Part shown: piece by piece, positions 24,506 through 35,106 of the stretch
How the letters are laid out: each line of letters starts with the position of its first letter
How positions within the stretch are numbered: the first letter of the stretch is position 1
NCBI GenBank assembly: GCA_964624795.1
Contig: CAZUZS010000039.1
Location: forward strand, 1-45,148
Length of the DNA: 45,148 nt
Source of the DNA: CAZUZS01 sp964624795
Lineage (GTDB): Bacteria > Calditrichota > Calditrichia > RBG-13-44-9
Direction: 5' to 3'
The notes under the pieces: model-generated
Databases searched by the model: none
Told to the model about the DNA's origin: nothing
The model's input: only the letters and a program-made list of their open reading frames with translations
Position numbers and translations under genes: made by a program

Positions 24506-27500
24506 ATGGGAAATAGACTTTTAGAGAGGAAAGAAGCTGCAGCTAACCGGCTGTTTTCCGGATTCGCTCGATTATGTGCTTTCCTTACGGCCGTCATGGG
24601 TCTGGCCGGGATGGTTGGCTGGCTCGCCGGCATCCCCCTGCTGGCGACATTCGGCCAGGGAAAAATACCCATGGCGCCAACCACCGCCCTGCTCTTCCTG
24701 TTATACGGCACAGTTTTGTTCGCATATACGCGTGCGCCGCAGAGCCGGAAGGTCCGGACGGCGGGAATTGCGCTAATTTCAGCCGGCATCATGCTATCAC
24801 TGGCGCTGTTCATCATTGCGTCGGCAGGAATACACCCCGCCTTCGAACACATGGGGATACAAATCAAGGGGTTCGTGCAAGGAGCACCGATAGGGCATAT
24901 GTCACGGCTCACGGCGTTCTGTTTTTTGGCAGCCGGCTTTTCATCTCTGCTGCTAATACTATCCCCAACCGGGCGGCGGCGTTATCGGCTTGCGGCTGCA
25001 TTTTATTCCGCCTGCGCGGTGCTCCTCAGCGGCATAATCCTGACGCTGGCATATATGCTGGGCGGCCCGCTATTTTATGGAAGCCGGATCATTCCCCCGG
25101 CATTGACGACCTCGCTGGCCTTCATGATGGCGGGGCTGGCCATTGCGGTATATTCCGGCGGTCTGCGCTGGCTGGAGAGACATTTATCAAAACAGATTAA
25201 TTCCTTAAAAAGCGGAATGGTTGCGGGGGCCGCGATTCTGCTGTGTGCCGGCATATTTGCCGCCGGTTATTTTTATTTCGATAATTACCGGGAGCATTTT
25301 CAATCCGATATCAAAGCCGAACTCGGCGCCATCGCAGATATGAAGGTGAACGAGCTGGCCCAATGGAGAAAAGAGCGGCTGGCTGATGCGGGCATGTTTT
25401 TCAAAAATGTCAGTTTTTCCTCGCTTGTGCAATCTTACTTTGCCAATCCGGCCAATCCCCAGATGCATAGGATGCTGCGGGATTGGCTGAATAATTTGTG
25501 GGCTTTTCATCAATACGAGCGGGTTTCGCTTGTGGATATCCACGGCACGGAGCGGCTGGTTACACCGGAGGCCGGAGGAAAAATGCACCTTTCTTTTGGT
25601 GAGGAGGTTGCGGCGGTATTGGAGGCAGGCCAGATTACCTTTTTCGATTTTCACAGCGACGAACCCGGCGAATCGCTCCATCTTTCCATCATGATACCCA
25701 TTTTTGATGAAGCCAACCACGGCAAACCGCTGGGGGCGCTGGCGCTGCTGGTCGATCCGGCTAAATACCTTTATCCGGTACTGAGACAATGGCCTGCCTC
25801 CTTTCAGAGCGGAAGGATGTGCCTTCTCCGGCGGAAGGGTGAGACAATCCAGTTGCTGAACGATCCGAAACTTCGTGATAGCCAGGCCGGGAATTTCCCG
25901 GTGGAATTATCAAAATCGACACTCCCGGCCGCGATGGCAGCGGGAAGCGGAATGGCTAACACGGAAGGCACGGATTACAACGGCGTGTGGGTAGTGGCAG
26001 CAGCGCGCCGGGTCCCCAATTCCCCCTGGTCGCTGGTGGTCCAGATGGATACAGCGGAGGCTTACGCGCCGCTTCGTGCGCGATTATGGCAGTTGCTGGG
26101 ACTGGTGGCGGCTCTGCTCCTGGGTACCGGGGCGCTGGCGGGTCTGTTCCGGAGGGAACAGAAAACCCGCTTTTACCGGGAGCAGTTCCAGGCGGCGGAG
26201 GCACTGCGCCATAGCGAGGAGCGCTACCGGCTCATTTCGGAAAACACCGCCGATGTCATCTGGCTGTTGGATCTTGCCACACTTCGATTCACCTATGTCA
26301 GTCCGTCGGTATTCAGGCTGCGCGGATGGACGCCCGAGGAGATCATGGAACAACCGCTGGAACAGGCGCTAACGCCCGATTCGTACCTGAAGGTGATGGA
26401 AGGACTTGAGAAGAAGCTGTCCGCGTTTCGCAGGGGGGAAGATATCGCACCGGCCGAGGTTACCGAAGTGGACCAGCTTCGAAAAGACGGCTCGATGGTC
26501 AACACTGAAGTCGTAACCACACTGTTAATCAATGAGGACGGCCAGCCGGACCAGATATTAGGGGTATCAAGGGATATCACAAAGAGAAAGAAAGCAGAAC
26601 AGGCGCTTCAGAAGAAAGACCTGCTGCTGAGGGAAATGAGCTGGATGGCAAAAATCGGCGGCTGGGAGTTCGATGCTGCGACCCTTGAGGGAACCTGGAC
26701 CGACGAAGTTGCCCGCATACATGGCCTGGATCCGGATGCGCCCATCAATGCGGAACTCGGCATGAGCTTTTATAAAGCGGAATCACGTGAGAGGATAGAA
26801 CAGGCGATAAAAGAAGCAATCGAATCCGGAATTCCTTATGACCTGGAATTAGAACTGGTAACTGCCGACGGCGAGCGTAAATGGGTGAGAACTATCGGCC
26901 GGCCGGAGAAAAAGGGTAATAAGATTGCAAAGGTTAGCGGCATATTCCAGGACATTACCGAGCTGAAAAGAACGCAGGAGCGTGTCCTGTTCCTGAGCCG
27001 GCTCTATGCCACCCTGAGCCAGATTAACCAGACAATAGTGCATACCAAAGATCCGGACCAACTCTTCAGGGATATCTGCGATGTCGCGGTTCGTTTTGGA
27101 AAACTTCAGTTGGCATGGATCGGGCTGGTGGATGAGAAAAGCGGCAAGCTAAGGCCGGTCGCCATGAAGGAACGAAAAGGCGAGTTGACGCCAGGCGACA
27201 TAAATACCAAAAGACAGCGGCTATTCAGCGATCTCGCGCAGCAAGCCCTCATGACCGGAACGATCGCGGTGGGCGATGGAATTCAGAATGCAGAGAATCC
27301 CGAACCTGAAGCTTTGCGGGACGGCGACGACCTGCACCGGGCTACTGCGGTAGTTCCATTCTGTAAAAAAGGAAAAATATACGGCGTTCTCAGTCTCAGT
27401 GCTTCGGAAAGCTTTCTCATGGATGCCGAGCAAAAACAACTGCTGGAAGAAATCGCATCGGATATCACCTATGCGCTGGATGCAATTGAGGGCGACATGG

Positions 27501-30500
27501 TACGCAGGCAAACGGAAGACAAACTGCGCACCAATGAAGCGTTGCTGGCGACTGCAATGAAGCTCGCCGGGATGGGCTACTGGGAATATAATGTAGGGGA
27601 TGATCTTTTTACTTTCAACGACGCTTTTTACGCTATTCTGCGGACAACCGCTGAGCAGGAGGGCGGCTATACCATGTCGTCCTCAAAATATGCCGAGCGG
27701 TTTGTCCACCCGGATGACGCAGTACTGATTGGCAAAGAAGTGCGGGCGGCCATAGAAACGGACAATCCGGATTACAGCCGGCAATTGGAGCATCGCATCA
27801 TATTTGCCGATGGAGAGCCCGGATTTATAACTGTTAGTTTTTTTGTTCTAAAAGATGAGCAGGGGTGGACAGTTAAAACATTCGGCGTGAACCAGGATAT
27901 CAGCGAGCGAAAACGGGCCGAAACCGCCTTGCGGGAAAGCGAGGCCAGGTTTAGAACAGCTTTTGAGCATTCCGCCAGCGGGATGGCGCTAACCGGGATG
28001 GATGGCTCAATTGAGAAGGCCAATGAACCGCTATGTAAAATGCTGGGATACTCCGCGAGTGAATTAGAAGGCAAGCATTTCAACGAAATCACGCACCCGG
28101 ATGATACCCGGATTGGAGTCGATGCAGCTCATCGCATGTTGTCCGGAGAAACACAATCGCTTTCCTTTGAGAAGCGATATTTGAAGAAAAGCGGGGAGGT
28201 AGTGTGGATTCAATTCAATGCCGCTTTGCTCAAAGACGGAAACGGAAATCCTGAACATTTTATTGCCCAGATGGAGGATGTTACAGACCGCAGGAGAGCA
28301 ATAGAGTCGCTGGCGGAAAGCGAAGAACGCTATCGTACCCTGGCCGAAGCCGCCCAGGATTCCATTTATATCGTCGGAAAAGACGACACGATAAGCTATG
28401 TAAATTCGGCGGCAATGCGGTTCCTGCGGCTTCCTGCTGAAAAGATTATTGGAAAAAAACGTTCCGAATTTTTTCCGCAACCGGAGAACAACCAACAATC
28501 GGAAAACCTGCAAAAAATATTTGAAACAGGAATTTCGATAAACCATGAATCTTCCATTCCCACCCCCAAAGGCAAAATATGGCTGAATACATCGCTTTCC
28601 CCATTGAGGAATAAGGACGGCCAAATCGCTGCAGTTCTGGGAATTTCCAGGAATGTAACCGAGTACAAGGAGGCCGAGACCGCCATTCGCGACATCGCAC
28701 AAAGCATGGCCCAGGCGCAGCAGATCGCGCACTTCGGAAGTTGGGAGATAACATTAAATCCCACACCGGATACCACCGATATATTCAGGAACTCCGACGA
28801 ATGCTATCGTATTTTTGGCTATGAGCCGGGTTCCTCTCCATCCACAGCGCGCCTGCTGAGAAGACACACTCACCCCGCCGACCTCAAATCGGCATCCGGA
28901 AAATTCTTCGCCGTTGTCCGAAACAAGACCGCCTACAGCGATGAATTTCGAATCATTCGCAAAGACGGCGCGGTGCGTTATATTCACAATCAGGGGCGCC
29001 CGGTCTTTGATGAACAAACCGGCGAGGCGATAAAGCTTATCGGCACAATTCATGACATTACCGAACGCAAGGAGCAGGAAGAGGCCCTGCGTCAAAGCGA
29101 AGAACGCCTGCGGACAACGCTTTACAGCATTGGCGACGGCGTTATCACAACGAATATTAAGGGCGAAATCCTGCAGATGAATCATGTCGCAGAAGAATTG
29201 ACCGGCTGGCCTGAATCCGACGCGCAGGGAAAGGCGATTACAGAGATCTTCAAAATAATCAATGAAGAAAGCCGGGCACCGGTGGCTAACCCGGTGGAGC
29301 TCGTCCTGGAAAAAGAAACTGTAGTGGATTTGGCCAATCACACCCTGCTGGTGGCGCAGGATGGGAGTGAGCGGCCAATTGCGGACAGCGGCGCACCGAT
29401 CCGCAACAGGCGGGGCGAGATAACCGGGGTAGTGCTGGTATTCAACGATCAGACCGAGCGCAGGGAGCTGCAGGCGCGGCTGAACCAGGCGCAGAAGCTG
29501 GAAGCGGTTGGACGGCTGGCAGGCGGCGTTGCCCACGATTTTAACAACATGATCGGCGTTATCCTGGGGTATGCGCAACTCCTGCATTCAAAACTCAGCC
29601 CGCCCGACCCCCTGCTAAAAAACGTAGATGCCATTATCAAGGCAGCGGAACGTTCCGCCAACCTCACCAGTCAATTGCTGGCGTTTGCCAGAAAGCAGGT
29701 AATCCGGCCGGTTACCCTGAACCTCAACGAGTCGCTGGAAGGATTGAGCAAAATGCTGAAGCGGCTGATCGGCGAAGACATTTCGCTGTCCATAAATCCG
29801 GCCGGGAGTCTCTGGAATGTCAGAATCGACCCCACGCAGGTAGACCAGATACTTGCCAATCTCAGCACCAATGCCAGGGATGCCATCGAGAATGTCGGCA
29901 CAATAACGATAGAAACCACAAATGTTGTTATTGATGAAGCTTATAGCAAGGAACATATTGAGACCCAACCCGGGGAATATGCGATGCTGGCGTTCAGCGA
30001 CTCCGGGAGTGGCATGAGCAAAGAAACCCAGGCCCGCATTTTTGAACCGTTTTTTACCACCAAGCCGGCAGGGGAAGGTACCGGCCTGGGATTGGCAACC
30101 ATTTTCGGAATTGTAAAACAAAACGACGGTTTCATCAATGTATACAGTGAGCCGGATCATGGCACTACATTCAAAATATACTTCCCCCGTTTCTACGGTG
30201 AGACTGATGAGCCCTCTGAGTTGCCGCAAGAGATTTCGACAAAAGGATCGGAGACAATACTCATAGTTGAGGATGAAGAACAATTGCTGGAATTGGCCAG
30301 GCTTGCATTGGATATGCAGGGCTATGAGGTATTTACGGCAAAATCGCCCGGAGTTGCCATTCTCCTGTTCAAGAAGATGGACAAAAAGATCGATCTTGTA
30401 ATTACCGATGTTGTCATGCCGGGGATGAATGGCAAGGAACTGAAAGAGGAGCTGGAAAAAATGAAACCGGGAATCAAGGTAATCTTTATGTCGGGCTACA

Positions 30501-30613
30501 CAGCCAATGTAGTAGCACACCGCGGCATACTGGACGAGGGCGTGAACTTTCTCCAGAAACCTTTTACGCCGTCCTCATTAGCAAGAAAGGTACGGGAAGT
30601 GTTAAATGCCTAA
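24506..30613 (+). CDS. Giant membrane hybrid histidine kinase (7 PAS, GAF, HK, REC)
   Basis: This 2035-residue protein is a sensor kinase. Residues 1-230 carry about seven membrane helices of a MASE-like input; another helix (about 240-262), an extracytoplasmic sensor region of about 270 residues and a helix at about 533-555 follow. In the cytoplasm come PAS1 (about 568-690), PAS2 (700-815), a GAF (830-990), PAS3-PAS7 (1005-1650), the HisKA domain with phospho-acceptor H1677 in GGVAHDFNNMIGV, the ATPase (about 1770-1890; NLSTNARDAI, GSGMS, GEGTGLGLATIFG) and a receiver (about 1912-2033) with D1968 in LVITDVVMPGMNG and FLQKPF. All catalytic residues are present. PAS boundaries are marked by SEERYR-type starts and DITERK-type ends. 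The ATG has GGGAGA upstream. It heads the signalling block; no HTH partner is adjacent. Confidence 0.92.
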   Translation: MGNRLLERKEAAANRLFSGFARLCAFLTAVMGLAGMVGWLAGIPLLATFGQGKIPMAPTTALLFLLYGTVLFAYTRAPQSRKVRTAGIALISAGIMLSLALFIIASAGIHPAFEHMGIQIKGFVQGAPIGHMSRLTAFCFLAAGFSSLLLILSPTGRRRYRLAAAFYSACAVLLSGIILTLAYMLGGPLFYGSRIIPPALTTSLAFMMAGLAIAVYSGGLRWLERHLSKQINSLKSGMVAGAAILLCAGIFAAGYFYFDNYREHFQSDIKAELGAIADMKVNELAQWRKERLADAGMFFKNVSFSSLVQSYFANPANPQMHRMLRDWLNNLWAFHQYERVSLVDIHGTERLVTPEAGGKMHLSFGEEVAAVLEAGQITFFDFHSDEPGESLHLSIMIPIFDEANHGKPLGALALLVDPAKYLYPVLRQWPASFQSGRMCLLRRKGETIQLLNDPKLRDSQAGNFPVELSKSTLPAAMAAGSGMANTEGTDYNGVWVVAAARRVPNSPWSLVVQMDTAEAYAPLRARLWQLLGLVAALLLGTGALAGLFRREQKTRFYREQFQAAEALRHSEERYRLISENTADVIWLLDLATLRFTYVSPSVFRLRGWTPEEIMEQPLEQALTPDSYLKVMEGLEKKLSAFRRGEDIAPAEVTEVDQLRKDGSMVNTEVVTTLLINEDGQPDQILGVSRDITKRKKAEQALQKKDLLLREMSWMAKIGGWEFDAATLEGTWTDEVARIHGLDPDAPINAELGMSFYKAESRERIEQAIKEAIESGIPYDLELELVTADGERKWVRTIGRPEKKGNKIAKVSGIFQDITELKRTQERVLFLSRLYATLSQINQTIVHTKDPDQLFRDICDVAVRFGKLQLAWIGLVDEKSGKLRPVAMKERKGELTPGDINTKRQRLFSDLAQQALMTGTIAVGDGIQNAENPEPEALRDGDDLHRATAVVPFCKKGKIYGVLSLSASESFLMDAEQKQLLEEIASDITYALDAIEGDMVRRQTEDKLRTNEALLATAMKLAGMGYWEYNVGDDLFTFNDAFYAILRTTAEQEGGYTMSSSKYAERFVHPDDAVLIGKEVRAAIETDNPDYSRQLEHRIIFADGEPGFITVSFFVLKDEQGWTVKTFGVNQDISERKRAETALRESEARFRTAFEHSASGMALTGMDGSIEKANEPLCKMLGYSASELEGKHFNEITHPDDTRIGVDAAHRMLSGETQSLSFEKRYLKKSGEVVWIQFNAALLKDGNGNPEHFIAQMEDVTDRRRAIESLAESEERYRTLAEAAQDSIYIVGKDDTISYVNSAAMRFLRLPAEKIIGKKRSEFFPQPENNQQSENLQKIFETGISINHESSIPTPKGKIWLNTSLSPLRNKDGQIAAVLGISRNVTEYKEAETAIRDIAQSMAQAQQIAHFGSWEITLNPTPDTTDIFRNSDECYRIFGYEPGSSPSTARLLRRHTHPADLKSASGKFFAVVRNKTAYSDEFRIIRKDGAVRYIHNQGRPVFDEQTGEAIKLIGTIHDITERKEQEEALRQSEERLRTTLYSIGDGVITTNIKGEILQMNHVAEELTGWPESDAQGKAITEIFKIINEESRAPVANPVELVLEKETVVDLANHTLLVAQDGSERPIADSGAPIRNRRGEITGVVLVFNDQTERRELQARLNQAQKLEAVGRLAGGVAHDFNNMIGVILGYAQLLHSKLSPPDPLLKNVDAIIKAAERSANLTSQLLAFARKQVIRPVTLNLNESLEGLSKMLKRLIGEDISLSINPAGSLWNVRIDPTQVDQILANLSTNARDAIENVGTITIETTNVVIDEAYSKEHIETQPGEYAMLAFSDSGSGMSKETQARIFEPFFTTKPAGEGTGLGLATIFGIVKQNDGFINVYSEPDHGTTFKIYFPRFYGETDEPSELPQEISTKGSETILIVEDEEQLLELARLALDMQGYEVFTAKSPGVAILLFKKMDKKIDLVITDVVMPGMNGKELKEELEKMKPGIKVIFMSGYTANVVAHRGILDEGVNFLQKPFTPSSLARKVREVLNA

Positions 30614-30779
30614 AAAAGCTGTGGAAGGAAAGGCAATTTTGAATAATTGATAAATTTGGTCGGAAGGAGAAATTCATTCCTGCTCAGGGTTAAAGTTAAT
30701 TCAGTTGGCCTGGTTTTATCGCAACGGGGCCTGCATCTACAGAAAATACACCCAATGGGAGAATAAACCGGAATTAGAT

Positions 30780-33359
30780 ATGCACAATAGATTAAAGATT
30801 CTGCACCTGGAAGACGAAATCCAGGTAACCGATATAGTATATTCGCTGTTATCAAGCGAAGGATTCGATCCCGAAATAATGAGGGTTGAAACGAAAACCG
30901 ATTTCTTAGCCAAAACAGAAAACGGAAGATTCAATCTTATCCTGGCCGATTTTCAGCTGCCGGGTTTTGATGGCCTTACCGCCCTGACATTGGCAAAAGA
31001 CAGATGCCCGGAAATCCCGTTTATCCTTTTTACCGGTGCCATTGGAGAAGAAATGGCAATTGAAGCGCTTAAGAATGGAGCGACCGACTATGTCCTCAAA
31101 CAGAAGATCACCAAACTTGTTCCGGCGGTCAGACGGGCATTAAAGGAGGCACAGGAATCGGCGGGCAGGAAGCTTGCCGAAGATGACCTAAAAAAATCTG
31201 AGAAAGAGAAATCATTAATTCTGAATTCTATCTCGGAATTTTGTATTTATTATAATCTGGAGATGAGAATAGAGTGGGCGAATAAGGCGGCAAAGGAAGC
31301 CTTTGGGTTACCGGATGCCGAACTGGTGGGGAAGGAGTGTTACGAAGTTTGGCACAAACAGCGCGGGCCATGTGAAGATTGCCCGGTGCTGAAAACGCGG
31401 TCCAGCGGCTTGCCTGCGGACGCCGAGGTTTGCACTCCCGAACAGGGAGTGTGGCATTTCAGAAGCTACCCGGTAAAAGACCAGCAGGGTGAGATAACCG
31501 GCATTATTGAATTAGGAGAGGACGTCACAGACAAATACAAAAACAAGGTTGCTTTGGTCGAGGCCGAGAAAAAATACCGCAGCTTGTTCAATAATGCCTT
31601 AGAGGGAATATTTCAGTCCACCCCTGACGGCAAATATATCAGCGGAAATCCTGCGCTGGCAAGAATGTTTGGTTACACATCCCCCGGTTCTTTCATGCGT
31701 GAAATCAGAGACATTAGCCAACAGGCCTATGCAAATCCCGAAAAGCGAGAAGAATTCCGCCGCTTGCTTGAGAAAAAGGAAAAGCTGACCAACTACGAAA
31801 TCGAATTCCAGCGGAAAGATAAGAGCCGTTTTTGGGGTTCCGTCAATGCTACCGTCATCCGCGATGAAAACGGGAAAGTAGCCTACTATGAAGGGACTAT
31901 GGAAGATGTGACGGAGGAAAAAATTGCGCGCAGAGAATTAGCCCAGCAAAAAGAACTTCTGCAAACCATCCTGGATAATATTCCGGTGATGATATCGCTT
32001 ATTCATCCCGATGGCCGATACAGGTGGGTGAACGATGCCTGGGAAAAAATTCTGGGCTGGACCATTGAGGACACCCGGAAACTCGATATATTGAAAGAGC
32101 TTTATCCCGGCCCCGAACATCGCAAATTTGTTTCGGAATACATCACGCATCCACCGGAAGGCTGGTTCGACTTCAAAACCAGGATCCGGGATGGTAAGAT
32201 TCTGGATACGTCCTGGATGAATGTGCTTCTATCGGATGGCAGCAGCATCGGGATTGGCATCGATATCACGCAACGGAAGCTGTCGGAACAGAAATTGATG
32301 GAGACCACCCGCCTATTGGAGAAAACTTTCGACAGCCTGGATGAGGCGGTGTTCATAATAAATCCGTTGCTGAAGCGTTCGATAGTTAATTGCAATAAAG
32401 CAGTAGAGCAAATTTTCGGCTACATGCCACAAGAACTGATTGGGAAGAGCAGCGACATTCTCCACGTGGACCATGAGCATTTTGAAGAATTTGGCCGTAG
32501 TAGTGAAGCCGTATTGCAGAAAAGGGGAAATTTTCATACTGAGTTCAGTATGAAACGCAGAGACGGTCAGATCATCAATACTGACCATACGGTCACGATG
32601 CTGAATCCGGAAGAAGGCTGGAAAGGCGGTGTTGTCAGCATCGTCCGGGATATCACCGAACATAAGAAAAATATAGAGGACCTTAAAAAGTCACGTGAAC
32701 AACTTAGGTCTTTGGCAGCTCATCTTCAAACCGTGACAGAAAAAGAAAAATCGAATATTGCCCGGGAAATCCACGATGAATTGGGACAGGTGCTGGCCGT
32801 AATAAAATTGAACCTGACCATGCTGAGAAACGAAATTTCCGAGGCGGATGGGAAGCTTGACCCGAATTCGACAGTCAAAGAGATCGATTCCATGAGGGCC
32901 TTCGTGGAGTCCACTATCGGGAACGTAAAGCGCATGATCACCGAATTGCGGCCGGAGGTTCTGGACAACCTCGAACTGCCGGAAGCCCTGGAATGGCAAA
33001 TCCGCGAATTCGAGAATCGTACCGGTATTCGGTGTGAGTTTAGCGCCAATACGTGGAAAACAAACATCTCCAAGGAGGAAAGCATTGCTGCTTTCAGAAT
33101 TCTGCAGGAGGCATTAACCAACATTGCCCGTCACGCCAATGCCACAAACGTGAATGTCGTTTTTGATTATCGCAAGGACAAACTGCAATTGAAAATAATT
33201 GACGATGGCGCAGGGATTTCGGGCGAGAGACTAAAAGCCGGGAACAGCTTCGGAATCCTGGGGATGAAGGAACGAGCAAATGCACTGGGCGGGCGTGTTA
33301 ATATCATATCCGGGAAAAAAGGAGGCACATCTGTTGTTCTTGATCTTCCATCAAAATAG
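30780..33359 (+). CDS. REC-PAS4-HisKA_3 sensor kinase (NarX/DesK type)
   Basis: This 859-residue soluble kinase begins with a receiver (about 5-122; ILHLEDE, phospho-acceptor Asp in LILADFQLPGFDG, and Lys in YVLKQK). Four PAS domains follow (about 145-260, 275-400, 405-520, 525-640). The first has a GPCEDCPV Cys pair near its end. The catalytic part is the HisKA_3 type: H665 in NIAREIHDELGQVLAVIK, then ELRPEVLDNLELPEALEW, NIARHANATNV and GISGERLKAGNSFGILGMKE for ATP binding. Such kinases phosphorylate NarL-type regulators, and one follows 76 bases downstream. I start at ATG 30780, where the receiver begins, rather than at TTG 30705. Having a receiver at the N-terminus makes it an intermediate that can take signals from another kinase, perhaps the giant one upstream. 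Confidence 0.9.
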   Translation: MHNRLKILHLEDEIQVTDIVYSLLSSEGFDPEIMRVETKTDFLAKTENGRFNLILADFQLPGFDGLTALTLAKDRCPEIPFILFTGAIGEEMAIEALKNGATDYVLKQKITKLVPAVRRALKEAQESAGRKLAEDDLKKSEKEKSLILNSISEFCIYYNLEMRIEWANKAAKEAFGLPDAELVGKECYEVWHKQRGPCEDCPVLKTRSSGLPADAEVCTPEQGVWHFRSYPVKDQQGEITGIIELGEDVTDKYKNKVALVEAEKKYRSLFNNALEGIFQSTPDGKYISGNPALARMFGYTSPGSFMREIRDISQQAYANPEKREEFRRLLEKKEKLTNYEIEFQRKDKSRFWGSVNATVIRDENGKVAYYEGTMEDVTEEKIARRELAQQKELLQTILDNIPVMISLIHPDGRYRWVNDAWEKILGWTIEDTRKLDILKELYPGPEHRKFVSEYITHPPEGWFDFKTRIRDGKILDTSWMNVLLSDGSSIGIGIDITQRKLSEQKLMETTRLLEKTFDSLDEAVFIINPLLKRSIVNCNKAVEQIFGYMPQELIGKSSDILHVDHEHFEEFGRSSEAVLQKRGNFHTEFSMKRRDGQIINTDHTVTMLNPEEGWKGGVVSIVRDITEHKKNIEDLKKSREQLRSLAAHLQTVTEKEKSNIAREIHDELGQVLAVIKLNLTMLRNEISEADGKLDPNSTVKEIDSMRAFVESTIGNVKRMITELRPEVLDNLELPEALEWQIREFENRTGIRCEFSANTWKTNISKEESIAAFRILQEALTNIARHANATNVNVVFDYRKDKLQLKIIDDGAGISGERLKAGNSFGILGMKERANALGGRVNIISGKKGGTSVVLDLPSK

Positions 33360-33435
33360 TTAGCATTTCTAACAATTTTTATAGTAAATTAAGCCGATTT
33401 CACATCTCGAAGTCAACCAAAGGGAGGACGAATCT

Positions 33436-33830
33436 ATGATCAGAATCGTGATTGCAGACGACCATGCCCTTATCCGGGAGGGTTTTAAACGCCTGATTGA
33501 AAAAGAAACCGATCTATCCGTTGTGGGAGAGGCAGAAGATGCCGGCCGGGTATTGGAACTCCTGCGTAGGATTGAATGTGACGTACTGGTATTGGATATC
33601 AGTATGCCGGGACGCAGTGGATTGAGTATTATAAGAGATCTGGAGAGTGCATACCCTAAGATGAAGATACTGATTCTCAGCATTCATCCGGAGGACCGTT
33701 TTGCCATTCGCGCTCTGCAATCGAGCGCATCCGGCTACATTACCAAGGAAAGTGCGCCGGAAGAGTTGATTACGGCCATCCGCAAAGTGCACGGAGGCGG
33801 AAAATATGTCAGCCCGGAATTGGCGGAAAA
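33436..33830 (+). CDS. NarL/FixJ-type response regulator (3' part lost in gap)
   Basis: The visible 131 residues are a complete receiver domain: IVIADDHALIREGFKRLI with the acidic pair, the phospho-acceptor Asp in VLVLDISMPGRSGLSII, Ser/Thr and Lys positions in LILSIHPED and GYITKESAPEELI, and the linker VHGGGKYVSPELAE typical of NarL proteins. The DNA-binding LuxR-type HTH that should follow lies in the N run or is missing; the sequence after the gap (33931 onwards) does not look like an HTH. GGGAGGACG stands eight bases before the ATG. It is the evident partner of the kinase just upstream and would control transcription on phosphorylation. Confidence 0.88.
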
Positions 33831-33930
33831 NNNNNNNNNNNNNNNNNNNNNNNNNNNNNNNNNNNNNNNNNNNNNNNNNNNNNNNNNNNNNNNNNNNNNN
33901 NNNNNNNNNNNNNNNNNNNNNNNNNNNNNN
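33831..33930. other. Scaffold gap (100 N)
   Basis: One hundred N cutting the response regulator gene after its receiver domain. About 200-240 bases of HTH coding sequence are expected in the family, so the real missing length is probably more than 100. Confidence 0.99.
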
Positions 33931-34542
33931 TCTGCATCCGGTCTTCGTGCCGATTATTGATAATTTTCCGGCATCGTTTATTGCTCCGGTTTAGGGCGCA
34001 ATCTGCATTCGTCCCTTCACCTTGCAGCGGCAAGGTGAAGGGAGCCTCATAGAGCAAAATTAAACAGCCAATCGCATCACAATCCAGGCGATATCGCGAC
34101 GCATTCATGACCATAAGCGGAATCTTGGCCTTCCAAATGCGACCGTGTCGTATTTATATTTCCGATCCCACATTTTTGTCGTATATACTGTGACATAAAA
34201 ATCATATATCGCGTGATATTCGGATATATAAATAGCGCCGATAATACCCGGCAGTGGATTCATAAAAGTAATCCTGTTGGCATCATGCAATAAAGAAGAA
34301 GATGGGATTATTCTGGATCGGAAAACTGCCGATGACGCGGAAAAATAAAAGGATCCGCAAAATTGCGGGTATCTTGCAGGGCGCCGGTTAAGGAGAAAAT
34401 AAAATCTGATGTTCAGAAGGTGCAGACGGCAGCCGATCATATTTGCATAGAGCGGCAAGATCAGAATCAATAAAAAGAATCCGGGTGTGATCCTGCATCT
34501 CGCTTTGTGAAAAACTTGCGATATAACACAAGGAGAGAGTAA
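33931..34542. promoter_or_regulatory. Intergenic region with a strong hairpin and the cheW leader
   Basis: A perfect 13-pair hairpin, CCCTTCACCTTGC (34013-34025) with GCAAGGTGAAGGG (34030-34042) and a 4-base loop, probably closes the regulator transcript; no T-run follows. Downstream, 34140-34230 is AT-rich and is a likely promoter zone. CCGCAAAATTGCGG occurs at 34355-34368. AAGGAGAGAG before 34543 is the cheW ribosome site. I found no riboswitch that I could name. Confidence 0.45.
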
Positions 34543-35064
34543 ATGAAGGAAACAGAAAATCAGATGGTAACAGAGGTGATGGAAGATACCATGCAGAACA
34601 AATATCTTACTTTCAGGATCGGGGAAGAAGACTATGCTTTCGAGATTCACTATGTCACGGAAATAATTGGGATACAAAGCATTACCGTCCTGCCCGACCT
34701 TCCGCCCTTTATTAAAGGGGTAATTAATTTGCGGGGAAAGGTGATACCGGTAATCGACATTCGCCTGCGCTTTGGCATGGCGGAACGTGCATACGACGAG
34801 CGCACCTGTATAGTGGTCGTCAAGCTTCATGATATGACTGTAGGGTTACTTGTGGACCTGGTGAAAGAGGTCGTGGATATTCCGGAAGAACAGATCGATC
34901 CTCCCCCTGCGGTGAGTAAAAATTATGAAGCCCGCTTTGTAAAGGGACTTGGCAAGATGGACCGGGAAGTAAAAATTATTGTGAACATGGATACATTACT
35001 GAAAGATGATGAGACATCATTGATCGAGGAAACCTCCGTAATGGGAGATGATGCGATCGTTTGA
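34543..35064 (+). CDS. cheW: CheW chemotaxis coupling protein
   Basis: This 173-residue protein matches CheW, the scaffold that joins chemoreceptors to the kinase CheA. After an 18-residue acidic lead come KYLTFRIGEEDYAFEIHYV, VTEIIGIQSITVLPDLPPFI, then KGVINLRGKVIPVIDIRLRF (the SH3-like hallmark), and GLLVDLVKEVVDIPEEQIDP. The C-terminal tail (ETSLIEETSVMGDDAIV) extends slightly past the usual end. AAGGAGAG precedes the ATG. It lies 42 bases before the chemoreceptor gene, clearly one operon. No CheA, CheR, CheB or CheY is in the window, so either the rest is elsewhere or this pair feeds another kinase. Confidence 0.93.
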   Translation: MKETENQMVTEVMEDTMQNKYLTFRIGEEDYAFEIHYVTEIIGIQSITVLPDLPPFIKGVINLRGKVIPVIDIRLRFGMAERAYDERTCIVVVKLHDMTVGLLVDLVKEVVDIPEEQIDPPPAVSKNYEARFVKGLGKMDREVKIIVNMDTLLKDDETSLIEETSVMGDDAIV

Positions 35065-35106
35065 AAGTTAACAACCACAGCCAAATATCAGAAAAGGAGT
35101 ACCGCC

